From Mangifera indica (Eukaryota > Streptophyta > Magnoliopsida > Sapindales > Anacardiaceae), in the NCBI RefSeq assembly GCF_011075055.1, contig NC_058151.1, positions 6,342,251 to 6,406,250 on the forward strand: a DNA stretch of 64,000 nucleotides, written 5' to 3'. The notes under the pieces are model-generated. The model saw only the letters and a list, made by a program, of their open reading frames with translations. It was not told the DNA's origin and searched no databases. Numbering within the stretch: the stretch's first letter is position 1; each line of letters starts with the position of its first letter. Made by a program: the position numbers and the translations under genes. Below are positions 24,426-36,500 of the stretch, piece after piece.

Positions 24426-25484
24426 TGATGTGGTTTTAGTTTAAGTTCAAATATTATGTGAGTTATATAGGGATTAGCAAGCAAGTTCAATTCCAAACAC
24501 AATTATAAACTACCATAACTCAATAGAAAAATAAGGTTCAGCCAAGTAGGTTTCAAGAGAAACTTTGGCTAAGGGAGAAAATGATAAGAGATTAGAGTAA
24601 GAACAAACAAGTAACAATTTAACTAATAAACCAAGGCCTAAAGGGAATCCACCAACCTTGAATCACCACCAACCCCTTGGTCAAGAGTTGGATAAAAGGG
24701 GAATTGTAAAACACTTGCAAGGAAGATTTTCTTCAATATTCAAGAAAAAAAAAACGTACATCATCAGAGGAGCCTTTAAATAGGCCTCAAGTTACATTTA
24801 AATGAAACTAAATGAAGCTAAATTACATTTCAAGCTCATTTCAAAGTCATTTGGCTATAATCTTCATGTTAATCCCAAAGAAGAATGTTAGGCGAGGGAA
24901 GGTCAAATTGTCATGAATTACTTTGCCAATAGAAGTAATTCCTAGAGTCATGTGATATGTCCCAAAGAAGAATGTAAGGCAAGGGAAGGCCAAATTGTCA
25001 TGAATTGCCTTGCCAAAAGAAGTAATTCCTAAATTCATGTGATATGTCAACTCTTGTCTCCTTCTTTGAGCTTTTTTGACTTGCTTAGCTTCACCCAAGG
25101 TAACTAATAAACTTAATTAAACATAGTTTAGCACAAACAATAAGTAAAGTGCATAATTAGACAATAAAATACATAGAGCTAATTAAACTCTCTATTGGGT
25201 CTGTTGGACTTTTAATAGACCCAAGTGATAAGAGAGTGACCAAAGGAGGGTTTGGGACCCCAAAATGAAGGTAGGGACAAAATGGGTTTAAACATAGCTT
25301 GGGTTTGTACTTGCTTCTCTTTAAAACAAGGTTTTAAACTCCACACTTCATGTAGGGCCGAATTTGTCAAGTGATGAGATTGGATCACTATTCTTCTATT
25401 GGTCTTGATTGGATTGCATTTGATAGAGTCTTAGATGGACTATGGACAAGGCATAGATCTTCAATTGGATCTAGGTTTGGATCA
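24426..25484 (-). repeat. 5' LTR of nested gypsy element (1059 bp)
   Basis: Plus-strand left end TGATGTGGTTTTAG, right end TTTGGATCA, followed by the target duplication GAAAC. It contains two near-identical ~70-bp blocks (each with AAGGTCAAATTGTCATGAAT or AAGGCCAAATTGTCATGAAT) at about 24899 and 24983. Confidence 0.85.
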
Positions 25485-25489
25485 GAAAC

Positions 25490-26740
25490 CAATACCATGC
25501 TTCATGATCTTTCTTTTTACCGACGTTGAAAACAATTAGGTAAATATGGTTATTATTATCAAGGGTCATAACGTGAAATAAATGTTTCAAATATCAACCT
25601 TTAAAAAAAGTAGCGTTAACACAAATAACAAGTCAAAGATATTATTTAAATGCACAAATGGAACAACCCAACACTATAAAAAAAATACTAAAAGTGATGC
25701 ACGTCATTTATTTCTATAACTATCACAGTTCTCATATTAGCATGCTCTAAATTATAGCAATAATCAGGTAAGAACATAAGTGACTCTTCGATGAGCCCCT
25801 CAATAAATGTAATGCTCAATTTTTTGACCACTAAGCCTGTGAATATGAAATATCAATTTTATACCTGTTAGTAATGTCGATAATGATCTTTTTTAGGCCG
25901 ATAAATATGATCAATCAACAGAAACGTTGATTTCATTAATTGACCTAAAGCCTAGGCCCTAGCTTGTCTATGATGTAGCTTTATCTGATCTATTGAACAT
26001 TTGTGCGTGAGATTCATTCTATGGATTCATAAGACTCAACTAGGTTTTTCTCTTCTTCTCAATAGAAACCATTTGCATTTCTTATCATAACACTAAATCT
26101 TTCAGTTCATGGTTTGACTTAAGTACTCTGTATTGAAATCCTTCCTTTAGGGCAAATTGGTCTATAACATCTTTTAAGTTTTTTATCATTAAAAATGTTA
26201 CCAAGTTTTACAGTATTCCCTTCTCAAATTGATCCTATACCATTTGTGATATTGACGGCGGTGGAGAAAAAATCGGGTAGCCATTTAAATAGATAGTGGA
26301 GACATTATCAAAAAAGGTCTAAAATAATTTTCACCACCCATAATAGGATCTTCAAATTAGAGACTATTTAAATCATAGTTAATAGGTGACATGTCCTTGA
26401 AGTCAGTCTCATCAAAAGGAACATTAGTCATCTTGTTTCCCTTAAAGTCACCCTAATCTAGAACCCTCTCTTTATCTCTGCAAACCTATTTAACAACAAT
26501 ATAGAATACATCATTATGAAAATCAATCAAGTCTTTCCCAATATATTCCTTTTTCACTTTACTATCATCGTTACGACAAATTTCTTCTTCTTCTTCTTCT
26601 TTATGTCTTTTGATTGCAGTACATGTAACAATAACAAGAATACATTCCTTGAAGTATTGTGACATGCTAATAAGGCCTTGCACATCTTCATCATCTTCAA
26701 TCTTTACAAAGGAGTCGAGCTCGATTCTTTTTGGCTTCAT
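25490..26740 (-). pseudogene. MURA transposase, N-terminal half, of MULE 2
   Basis: Starts MKPKRIELDSFVKIEDDEDV at 26740; a frame of 84 codons is open to 26486, including the acidic run EEEEEEICRND. Below this, a degenerate reading contains DVIDQFALKEGFQYRV (about 26170), the zinc-binding region, NVSVD, and near 25720 MRTVIVIEI matching NPGTVIVIERDDE of the MULE 1 copy. The last segment gives NATFFKG and DHEAWYWFLI up to the gypsy insertion at 25489. It is the inverted paralogue of 4501-5780 and continues colinearly into 19268-18353 beyond the insertion. Broken by stops and frameshifts. Confidence 0.85.
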
Positions 26741-26999
26741 ACATAGATGAATATAGTTTCGGATTGGATCAATACCATACTATTTACTTAAAAGTTTGAT
26801 AAATCTCTCAAGTATTATTCTAAAGGGAATTTTATTCAATTTTTTAAAACCTCAAGCATACTTTATTGTGTTCCAATCACGTTAGATATATTCTTCTTGA
26901 AAACAAATAACAACATAACCAACCATTTTAATTATTAATCTTACAATGCAAACTTTTGGTAAAAAATTAAATATTTATCATAAAAAAATCCATAATAAA

Positions 27000-27860
27000 C
27001 ATTTACAAATATCAAAATATCAACTATATTTTCTACAATTTCATTTAATCCCCTTATATATAGTTGAATATCAATATGTCACCTCTAATTTCCTAACATT
27101 TCATTAAACACCTCTATAATTTATCTAAAACCAAAATGTTTATTTCATATATTGGTTAATATCCAAATGACCCTTATATTTTTTTAATATTTTTTTACTC
27201 TCATATATTATACATTAATGCCCTTTTTTTGTCCACATATTTTTTTAGCACCCTCATATTTTATATAATTTTAAAATACCTCTTATATTTATCTAACATT
27301 TTATTTAACACCCTCAAATATTATCTTGTATCAAAGTGCCCCTATACTTTATCAAAATGTGTCTATATATTTCTAATATTTCATTTAAAACCTTCTTATA
27401 TTTTTTAATATCAAAATATCTCTCATATTTATCTAACATTTCATTCAACATAACACCCTCATATATTGTATTATATCAAAATATAACTATATTTTCTTAA
27501 CATTTCATTTACAACATTTATACATGGTTTACTATCAAAATGTCTCATACTTTTGTAATATTTCATTTAACCCCCTATATTTATCTAACTTTGTTTAACA
27601 TCCTCATATATTGTCTTGTATCATAATGTCCCTACATTTTTTTAACATTTCATTTACAACCTTCATACATTATTTAATATCAAAATGTCTTCCATTTTTT
27701 TTAGCATTTCATTCAACACCCTTATATATTGTCATGTATCAACATGCCCTTATATTTTTTTAACATTTCATTTAAAGCCTTTACACATTGCTTAATATAA
27801 AAAAGTCCCTTGTATTTTTCTAATGTTTCATTAAACTCCTTAATATATTATCAAATAAAT
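27000..27860 (-). repeat. Degenerate ~57-bp tandem repeats at right end of MULE 2
   Basis: Units of TTTCATTTAACACCCTCATA, then TATTGTCTTGTATCAAAATG and CCCTATATTTTTTTAACA type, period about 57 bp. They are the reverse complement of the 3420-4260 array in MULE 1. Non-coding. Confidence 0.75.
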
Positions 27861-28168
27861 AAAATTAAGTTTTAGATTAAGATTCGTATAAATATATTTT
27901 CTCACGAATTGATTTGTTTTTATTTGAATTTAGAAATACGAATTTTTTCCATTCGAATAAACTCACAATATCAAATATTAAGTAAAAATGAAAGTAATAG
28001 TGACAGTTTAAATGATGTGAAAAAGGTATAAGAGTGAGAGTTTAAATAGAAGTGGTAAAGGGTAGTTTTAATAATTTTAAAAAATTTTGGGACATTTTTG
28101 TTTAAGCCTTCGAAAAGGAGACATTTTTGCTTAGGAGATGAAAAATGGGATATCTAATTTAATTTCCC

Positions 28169-28177
28169 TATTTGTTA
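28169..28177 (+). repeat. 9-bp target-site duplication, right side of MULE 2
   Basis: TATTTGTTA directly follows the terminus ...TTTAATTTCCC and is identical to 13612-13620. Confidence 0.9.
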
Positions 28178-28315
28178 ATGTATAAGATTTATGTAGTCAT
28201 TTAAATATGCTTAAAAAATTTTAGTAGACTAATTTTAGGAGTTTATTAAGATAAATTATTCGTCCAATAGCATCAATCAAAATAAATTAATATTTAAGGA
28301 TTTTTATAGTTTTTT

Positions 28316-29021
28316 GTCAAATAAACACCCACCTAAAGTTTAATGAAATGACAAATTCCCACTCTTTAAATTTTAAAAAGTCAAATTCTTATTTGTTATA
28401 TACTTTTGTTAATAAATCTATTTGATTTATTAAAATTTCAAAATTATCATTAACACTTAATATAAGTGTTAAATTATCAATATATCCTTACTAATTTAAA
28501 AATTTATCACTTAAACTTTTAAATAGCATAAAAACTTTTAATTTTAAAATATTATGTTTTGGTTTTTTTTTTTTTTGATTGTTTTTTTAAGCTATTGAGG
28601 AGTTTTTTGAAAAAACCCTTTAAATTTTTTTTAATTTCCACAAACCCCTTAAAAAATTCATTAATATATTTAACATCTTAAAAATTACAGTTTGCCCCAA
28701 ACTTTTTAAAAGGGAATATAGAAAAAATAAGTAGGAAAATTAAAATAAAAAATAAAGAAAAAGAGAAAGAGAAAATAGAAAAAATAAGAAGAAAAAGGAA
28801 ATAGAAAAGAGTAATGTTCTGTGTACAACTTTATACATAAACAACAATATGTCATTATGTGATTGAATAGTTAAAATCGAATAGAAAAATCTATATAAAA
28901 TTATCTTCTTACCTTTTCATTTAACAAAAATTGATAAGAGGTGAGAATTTGACTTTCTAAAATTTAAACCATTAAAATTTATTATTTCATCAGCATAGGG
29001 TGGACTATAGTAAAAATTGAC
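28316..29021. mobile_element. TIR element (MITE family 2), copy 1
   Basis: The left arm (GTCAAATAAACACCCACC, then ACTCTTTAAATTTTAAAAAG) and the right arm, reversed (GTCAATTTTTACTATAGTCC, then GGTTTAAATTTTAGAAAG), pair over about 120 bp around an AT-rich interior. A related element starts at about 40560 and is completed at 49651-49737. No target duplication is obvious. No gene inside. Confidence 0.65.
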
Positions 29022-30556
29022 GCCAATCCCCTGTTGATTGTTGTTCCCCTTTTTTATCACTTTTAGTTGTGCTGTTGTTGACAATATCCCTTGTATATTC
29101 TTTGCAAGAAAACATGTCCATTGTTCATAGAAACCTACCGTTTCTGAGAAAATACATTCTACAACAGCAAATCCAACAATCCGAAATGGTTGAGAGGGGA
29201 AGATTAAAAAAGGTTCCCAAAGTTGGAAAACTTGAACAAGTAATTCTTATATAAAGACAAAGTTTTTACTTAGTAAGTTCATTTTTGTTACAAAGTTCTA
29301 TTATCAAAATCTACTGAGGACGAGGATGCATCTCTTTAGAAATGCCTCTCATTTTTTTATGAATTATATTATGAGTTTTTTTATATGAAATGTAGTTTGG
29401 TTAAACCGAAAGGTGATCCACAACAAAATCAAATTATATTTGAATTAACATAAAATCAATTTGATTTTGTGTTTGTTTCAACCACTTCAAGAGGAATAGA
29501 GGTGAGCTTTCTATATACCAATAATAGTTTTTGTCATATTTTGTCTACAAAACTAAAAAAAAAAAAAAAACATCACAATTAAGTTAATTCAGTTTAAAAT
29601 GGGAAATTGCTAAACTTTGTCTCCACAGTTTCAAAATCAATTCTTATTACCAGACAATCGATTATGCAAGGCAAGGCATCTACCGATAACGCCTTCTACT
29701 CAAGTAAAATTAACAACTCATATTGATTCTTCAAGGAAATACAATAGCTAGCAACTAATAAAACTCTACAACCTTGATCTAAACTGACATTGACAATTCC
29801 CAAGATTTTATTTTCACCGCTATAAAACTAACCAAAGATGACAACTGAATCCTTATATATTATATACAATTGTATCATTATGTAATTTTGTTTATTCTAA
29901 TTATTCTGTATTTCATTTAAGACTCTTCATTTTTTTTAAGATAATTAAAATGAAATTTCATTAATAAGATTATTAACATATTATACAAAATTTTTATATG
30001 TAATTTTTCAGGTCATTTGTAGGCAAGACGAAGTATTATGTTTGTGTCTGTGTTTTGTAAATTATAAGACAGAGGTAGTATGGAAAAGGCAATGAAATGG
30101 TAAAAACATTCATGAGAGTGAAAACAACAATTCATTTCAAATTAATTCTAAGTTGTGTTAGAGCTACCCTAATATGGTTTAAGGCAGATTAGGATTGAAA
30201 GATTTTAATATAATTATAATTCAAATTACATTAAGATTGAAAGTCTCTAATCCAATACCCAAATTGATACAATATGAACACAAACTGTCAAATCCATAGA
30301 GATACAACAGCAAAAATTTGTCAAATAATTTGAACGGCAGTAATCTGAGCAAGATTACACATGTTAATCTGAAAAAAGTTTACAGTAAACATTGCGAACA
30401 TAACTAAAATTACCGTACAAAAATAATAAAATTTTCTTCTTCATTAGAACACAGTAAAAAGGGGTAAATTACTGATCATCAAATCAGGACACTATAATCT
30501 TAACCTAGATATGTCAAAATTTGCAACAAGCAAATCTAAGAAATGTTAGAAGTGAC
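29022..30556. other. No recognised gene; 3' flank and presumed 3' UTR of eIF3e
   Basis: A short plus-strand frame at 29069-29254 begins MLLLTISLVYS but resembles nothing I know. An A run lies at 29557. The 3' UTR of the leftward eIF3e gene should occupy the right end of this stretch (downstream of 30557 on the minus strand); I do not see a clear AATAAA signal and cannot place its end. Confidence 0.4.
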
Positions 30557-33500
30557 TTATCGAGCAGCTTGTGTTTGTACATGTTCCATAAGCTGACTGA
30601 CTAGCTTATAGGTACGTCCTGATAGCGCCTTAGTGTGGTCTATCAATTGCTCGTATCTGGAAATAAATGGTCAAACACAGTTAACTGAGAAATTGTTGAG
30701 TATTGAAAAAGAAAATGAAACCTCAAAAAGAGCATGCATCATTAAGCAAAGATACAATAATGTGTATGTATAATGAATAATGCCATGTTTAGGACTAGAT
30801 TCGAACTCAAACTCAGCTCAAATGAACCCGAAACGAGCTAACCTCTAATGAGCTCAAGCTCACTTAAGCTACAACTTCAACATTTTCAAGCTTGAGCTTT
30901 GGAGTGTTCTGTTCATCAAACTCATACACTAAAAATTTTAATACAAAACGACGTTGTTTTGACCCATATGTATTAAAACGACGTCGTTTTGACCAATATG
31001 TATCAAAACAACATCATTTTACTAACAAGCTAGTTAAAAGCTCAAACTCAAACTTATTTGAAGTAAGTTTGACGAGCCCGAACTCGAGCTCAAGCTCAAG
31101 CTCAATTACATGTAAATTGAGCCGAGCTCAAATTCGACTTGGTTCAAATCCAACCCTGGTTATGTGTAATCAATTTTGAATACCTAATTAGGTATTCAGA
31201 TGATATGTTATCATATGATTGTGTATAACTCATCTTTCATTCAAAATCATTTAATAACACAATGACACATTATTTGGAATGCAAAATTGGGTGCACAAAG
31301 TTTTATTGACATATAATCTTACACATTGGGATGGCTAGGCTCAATTATAACAGTTCCTGTCTTTGTATCAATTTTGGCATCAAGTTTTGAGCTCCGAATA
31401 AGATTCACAATCCATCTTTCAGCCTCCTCATAATTCAAATTCAACTTCTCAGCAAGTACTCTGCTACAAATAAAGATTGCAAATCAATTTGAATTGCTCT
31501 CATAAAACTTTACAGTTGATGAAAGAAAGAGGAATCGATGCACACACAAGTTGATATAAAGAGGGAAAGACAGGGTCTTTAAAAAATATTAGTATGCAGC
31601 TTTAGTTTCTCCTCAAAGACCATTACGCATATTTCATTGGTTATTACATTGTATTTACTAGTGTACTATGCATAGAATATCACAGTAACTTAAACTTTCT
31701 TCATGATGTCAATGTTGTATAGAGGCTTACCCCATATCAATACGCTGATGAATTCGGCAATAGGTCTCAAAGATACATAGCCGAGCATTTTCAAGGAACT
31801 CATCTCTCAGTGGCACAGTAGAAAAGTTGCCTTCTTCCAATCGTTTGCCCAGGAAAGGATCATTCAATATCACCTACATTTGCACACAAGGTTAAGAAAA
31901 TCCAAGACTGATCTTCAGGCATATATTTTAGCATCCTCTTACAAAATTGGGGTACAGACAACAGAGCGACGAGCAAAATACTTGATAAAAAGACAACGGA
32001 AAGAATTAAAAAACCATATCTATCCCAAAGCCCCACCAAATCCCATGTCAGATTCTAATGTCTAGAGCACTATTAATATCTATGTATAGGTATAGATGCT
32101 TGGTACTTCCATGTAGATGCTAGTAAGACGCACACTAAGGTAAACAAAACTTACTTCTTCACATTCTCTCATTTTCTTTTGTGCACCATCAAAGTCATAA
32201 TTGACATATACACAAGCCAAAAACTCTGTAATAGGGTCTTTGTAAGAGTACTGCTCTTGCTGAATAACCTTAATAAAATCTTTGAATTGAGGTCTCCTCC
32301 TCTTATTGACAATGAATGCAGTGGCTAAGTAACGCAGGAGATGGGGAGCATTTGTTTGAATGGCATTGAGATACCTGACAATCGATATTCTCATATTCTC
32401 AGATAACAAGAAAAGAATACTAATAAACTGACAGTAGATACAACGTCGATATAGCTTGCAGTAGAAAGTTCAAAAGGCAAGACAATAATCAAAGGCGCAA
32501 CTATTATGACTAAGGACAATTTCATTTTTCTGCTATAAAAAGAAGAAATTGAAGCACCAGAGAAAAATATTACTTTTTGCTTCAAATCACTACTAAAACA
32601 AGGTGTGACTTAAAATAATTATAATTTGTCAAGACATGAAAAACAACTGGTACAGAACAGACACATAAGAGATGTACTCAACCCTGAATGAAGTATGATA
32701 TATTTGACATAATATTTAGAGTGAATAAGAAACCAAAAGAAAATTCCAAATGGCATACTTATCCTGATTGAACAAGTCAATGATTTGCATCCTTCCATTA
32801 TCATGATTGAAAAAGATGAACAGGTTCCAATGCATCAGCCAGATTCTGCTTTGCATCTGACTCAAAGGAGACAAAAAATTCTGCAACAATATTAACCTAT
32901 TGGTACAGATTTTACAATGAAACAATACTGTACTGCAAGTTAAGAAACAAAATTAGGTATGATTGAATTTTCCAAACAGGAAAAAAAAAAATAAACCTTT
33001 GAATCGTCAACTTTTTCTTTCAACTGATTAAGTTCTTCATGAGCAATATCCCAGTTCTGCATCAATATCTCAGCTGCCAACTTACCCCATAGTGCACTCA
33101 GCCTCCTTTCACTATTTGTGCACAATGCCCTGTACTGATAAAGATAGTCAGCGGCAGCAGAGTAGTTCCCACATTCAAACTGAAACTTGGCATACTGATA
33201 TAATGCCTCTATCTGGTTGGGACCAATCTGATCAAAGGGAAGCAAGAAAAGTAGAATAAATTTCACAATTTAAATCTAACTAAATATATACAAGCATGTT
33301 TCTTGCCATAATAAATGCAAAATTACTTGAGAATTAAATGAGAAAATAGTCTACACTACAGAAACACAGTTAATCCAAGAACTTCATTTCCCTAGTTTAG
33401 ACCCTAAGATTTAAAGTTATCCAAAAAAATTCACAGACCCAACAGAAGAAAATAAAGGTTTTCAGCTAACTTGAGACATTCAAGATAACACTTATTTTTC

Positions 33501-36500
33501 AATCTTAGAAAAGTCCAAAAATTAAGCATAGGCAAACCATCCACAAGGGTATTGATAAGAATAACCACCAAAAAGCTTCAAACCAAACATATTCCCGAAA
33601 CACTTTTCCCAGCATGTAGCCCAGCCTCTGATGCAGACTGGAATAAACAGGTGGGGAGCCGAGTTGTTTAAGTCAACATGCGAGTAGAGGAAATAAGTGA
33701 AGTTGTATAGATGGGTAGCAGATTTGTCTATTTAAGTAGGCAGCTAAATGGAATCAAATAAATGCCACATTTTAGAGTAGTCTGCGGCATCGTTTAGTGA
33801 GTCCAAATTTAAGTTTAGTTTCAGTTGTATTCATAAGAGTTGGTTGTAACAAACATGGAAAGCAAAGTTGAATGCATGCAGAAAGGGAAAATGAGTTGTA
33901 TGTAATCGGGGTGAGTTGGTTTGGGTACCCTACCCAAAAATCTGAAAACTGGAACTAGCCAATTCCGAAGATTTAGGAACTAGAATCAATAAGGACAGGT
34001 TCCTCCTCAGTTTGTTTCAGTTCCAGTTCTAAGTACCCAAAGCAAATGCAAGGAATTGAATTATGAAATGCCAGAGTTTCAATTTTATGTGACTGAACTA
34101 CCTGGGAATGACTTCAACACACTATTCGAAAGTTTGTCAAACTTAAAAAATAATTATAGTGATCTTACTCACTTTATGATGGGCACTCATGGCACTTTCC
34201 ATGGTCTGTTCTACCTTTAAAAAAGAATGCGTCCATTTATTCCTCCAACTGTGTCCATTTGTTGTCAAAGGTTTGTACATATTTCAATCTTAATTTGCTT
34301 CATTATATATTTTGACAATTGATGTGAATATCATTTCTCATGCTCTTTTAATTTATTAAATTTAATGCAAAACTACCAAGACCTACGGATGATGGAGGAT
34401 TGCCATTGATCAAAGGAAAGATTTATAGATCTAAAACAAGCCTTCCTGTTGTTAAAGAAGCCTATCTTTCTCAATTTCAACAAGACTTTGGCTCATTTCT
34501 CAACTCACATTTTTAGGAGATGATACCTCTTGGTTGTGTTATGCTAACACTCCAAGGCTGGCTTGATATGGATCCTACAAGTAAAGAGAGCAACAAACGT
34601 TGGGAAGTTATAGCTCAAACCATTGGTAGATGATTTTTTCCTATCATATATGTACACAATAAAATTTAACCAATTATTTACTTATTGCATGCAACTCGAG
34701 GTTCAAAGCCAACTAATTTTTTTACTTTAATTAGGGACTAACTTCTAAAAAAGAGTTGGACTCCTTTAATTGCCATTGTGCATTCCACTGCAACAAGAAT
34801 TGAGGGATACAGTGGACAAGAAGGGATCGTTGGTGATGAAGAAAGTTAAAGTGAAGAGCTTGGAATGTGGGACAGTTTTAAAGATTAACTTGGGTCAAGT
34901 AGTTTGTTAGATCCGGTCTCGATCAGTTTCCAATTCCTTAGAAGATTGGAATTGAAACCGGAACCAATAGTCCCACCAAAACGGAACTTATGGACTCCAA
35001 AGCTTTTTGATGGTAACTAATCTAAGTGAATTTATCTAACTTGTCCATGGCATGAATTGGTTCATGACCAAAATTGGACAAATGTTGAAAAAATGAAATA
35101 TTTTAAGTACGTCCGCCCCCACGTCTTGAATGTAAACTTGGTAATCTATCAAGCATGCATGTATGTCCGTACATTGCTCAATATAAAGGAAGTCATAGGG
35201 TGAATGTCCATTACGAGAAGAAAGCGTACATCAAGGTTTATACAAGGCATATACCTACACCATAGGGCTGGATTCAACTTTTTAATGGCCGGCTCGAGTT
35301 CGGCTCTAGTCGAGCTCGAGCCGAATTCGGCTCGGCTCGTTTTCAGCTCGGCTCGGTTTTTATATCAAAACGACACCGTTTTGTACATATATATGGATCA
35401 AAACGACGTCGTTTTGTATAAAAAATTTTTAAAAAAATATACCGAGCCAACCCGAGCCAGCTCGGGCTCGGCTCGAGCTCGATCGAGCCGAGCTGAGCCC
35501 GGCTCGTTTCGGACTCGAACCGAGCTCGAGCTCGAGCTGGAGCTGGCTCGGCTCGAATCCAGCCTTACTACACCATGAAGCAATGTGTACACCAGTCTTC
35601 AAACAAGGTGTACACTCGTACGTGAACTTTAGTATGCCCATACCTCATCCTTCTTCAAAGAGTTACGTCTTGCCTTACCCGTACATGTGATTAGATACAC
35701 CGTAAAAATAGAATGTAAGCCCACACATCCCTTTATTTCATGAGAAATTCGGATGTTAATGAATACTTCTCCAAATCCAACGGTCATGTAAACCTTTCTA
35801 GCCATCCAAACCTATAAATTAAAGTCTCTTTGAGTTGAAAAAGGTAAGAGATCATTCATGTAAAAGCTATATACTTCTTCACCTCAAAAAATTTTCTCCC
35901 AAGTTTATAACTCATACATGTGAGAGAAATTTGTACTTAATATTTGTATTAGCCTTTGTAAAGGCATTACTACTTCTCAATCTTTGTATTAAATCTTACT
36001 TGGACGAAATCTCTTGTAACTATTGTATTAGACGCAATCCCAGAATAACTAGTGTACTTGAGTGAAATGTCAAACCATTATAAAAAGGAATTTCTTTATG
36101 AGTGAAACTTTTTAAGTTAGTTGCTTGAAAAAGTGAACATAGAAGGCTTGGAAGAAAAAACTCTGAACTACTATAAATCTTGAACATTCCTATCCTTTAC
36201 TCTACTCTATATTTATTGTGTGTGCTTGGTTGCTTTGCTATAATTATATTTGTGTAGAAAGTTTTTGATTTGTTTTAAGTTTCAAACAATCCTATTCACC
36301 CCCGTTCAAGATTATATTAGCCATTAGGGTGTTTTTAGGAACCATAACATAATCGAAATAAATTGGTTTTGGGTAGGATCTAGAATCAAAATGTTATGTA
36401 CCTGACAATTTTGATTCCTTCCGAGACTTTTGTTCACCTATTTAGTATGCAATGGGTGGGTTCACCAGCTAAATACTCATCAATACCTATAATTGGAGTA

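Larger units (their letters stand above)
19274..25484 (-). mobile_element. Ty3/gypsy retrotransposon nested in MURA of MULE 2
   Basis: Minus-strand element with LTRs TGAT...ATCA at 24426-25484 (5' LTR) and 19274-19917 (3' LTR), 5-bp target duplications GAAAC, a methionine-tRNA-like primer site and degenerate gag-pol in the order gag, protease, RT, RNase H, integrase. MURA reads directly across the insertion point, confirming the ends. The right LTR is 415 bp longer than the left and includes an internal tandem duplication (about 24890-25030). Between integrase and the 3' LTR lies a piece of MURA (19918-20029) with its own GAAAC, which a simple insertion cannot produce. No chromodomain is visible. 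Confidence 0.88.
13621..28168 (-). mobile_element. Complete MULE (MULE 2) with MURA and Ulp1-like gene, 14.5 kb
   Basis: Left terminus GGGATATTAAATTAATTACC; right terminus on the minus strand GGGAAATTAAATTAGATATC. The inverted ends remain roughly similar for about 110 bp. Perfect 9-bp direct repeats flank the element. Contents from the right end: subterminal repeats, MURA transposase on the minus strand (26740 to 18353), a Ulp1-like C48 protease pseudogene on the plus strand (15080-17970), and another subterminal repeat block. Without the inserted gypsy element it would be about 8.3 kb. Both genes carry stops and frameshifts, so it is no longer autonomous. MULEs with Ulp1-like genes are known in plants (Kaonashi of Arabidopsis, CUMULE of melon). 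Confidence 0.88.

Noticed and set aside
19918..25596. LTRs that begin inside MURA sequence (19274-20029 and 24426-25596)
   Set aside because: These were my first boundaries, based on shared similarity. The TG...CA ends at 19917 and 25484 with GAAAC duplications, and MURA reading across the insertion, show that the shared MURA part is flanking DNA and not LTR.
31130..31160. GGTTCAAATCC motif resembling the T-loop of a tRNA gene
   Set aside because: It is the inverted terminus of the MITE (GGATTYGAAC family end); no acceptor stem or anticodon arm can be drawn. The same applies to the other three copies.
35204..35641. Open frames of 64-124 codons on both strands with long R/S/E/L/A runs
   Set aside because: They translate the GAGCTC-rich arms of the MITE at 35264-35567, which is bounded by a 9-bp target duplication.
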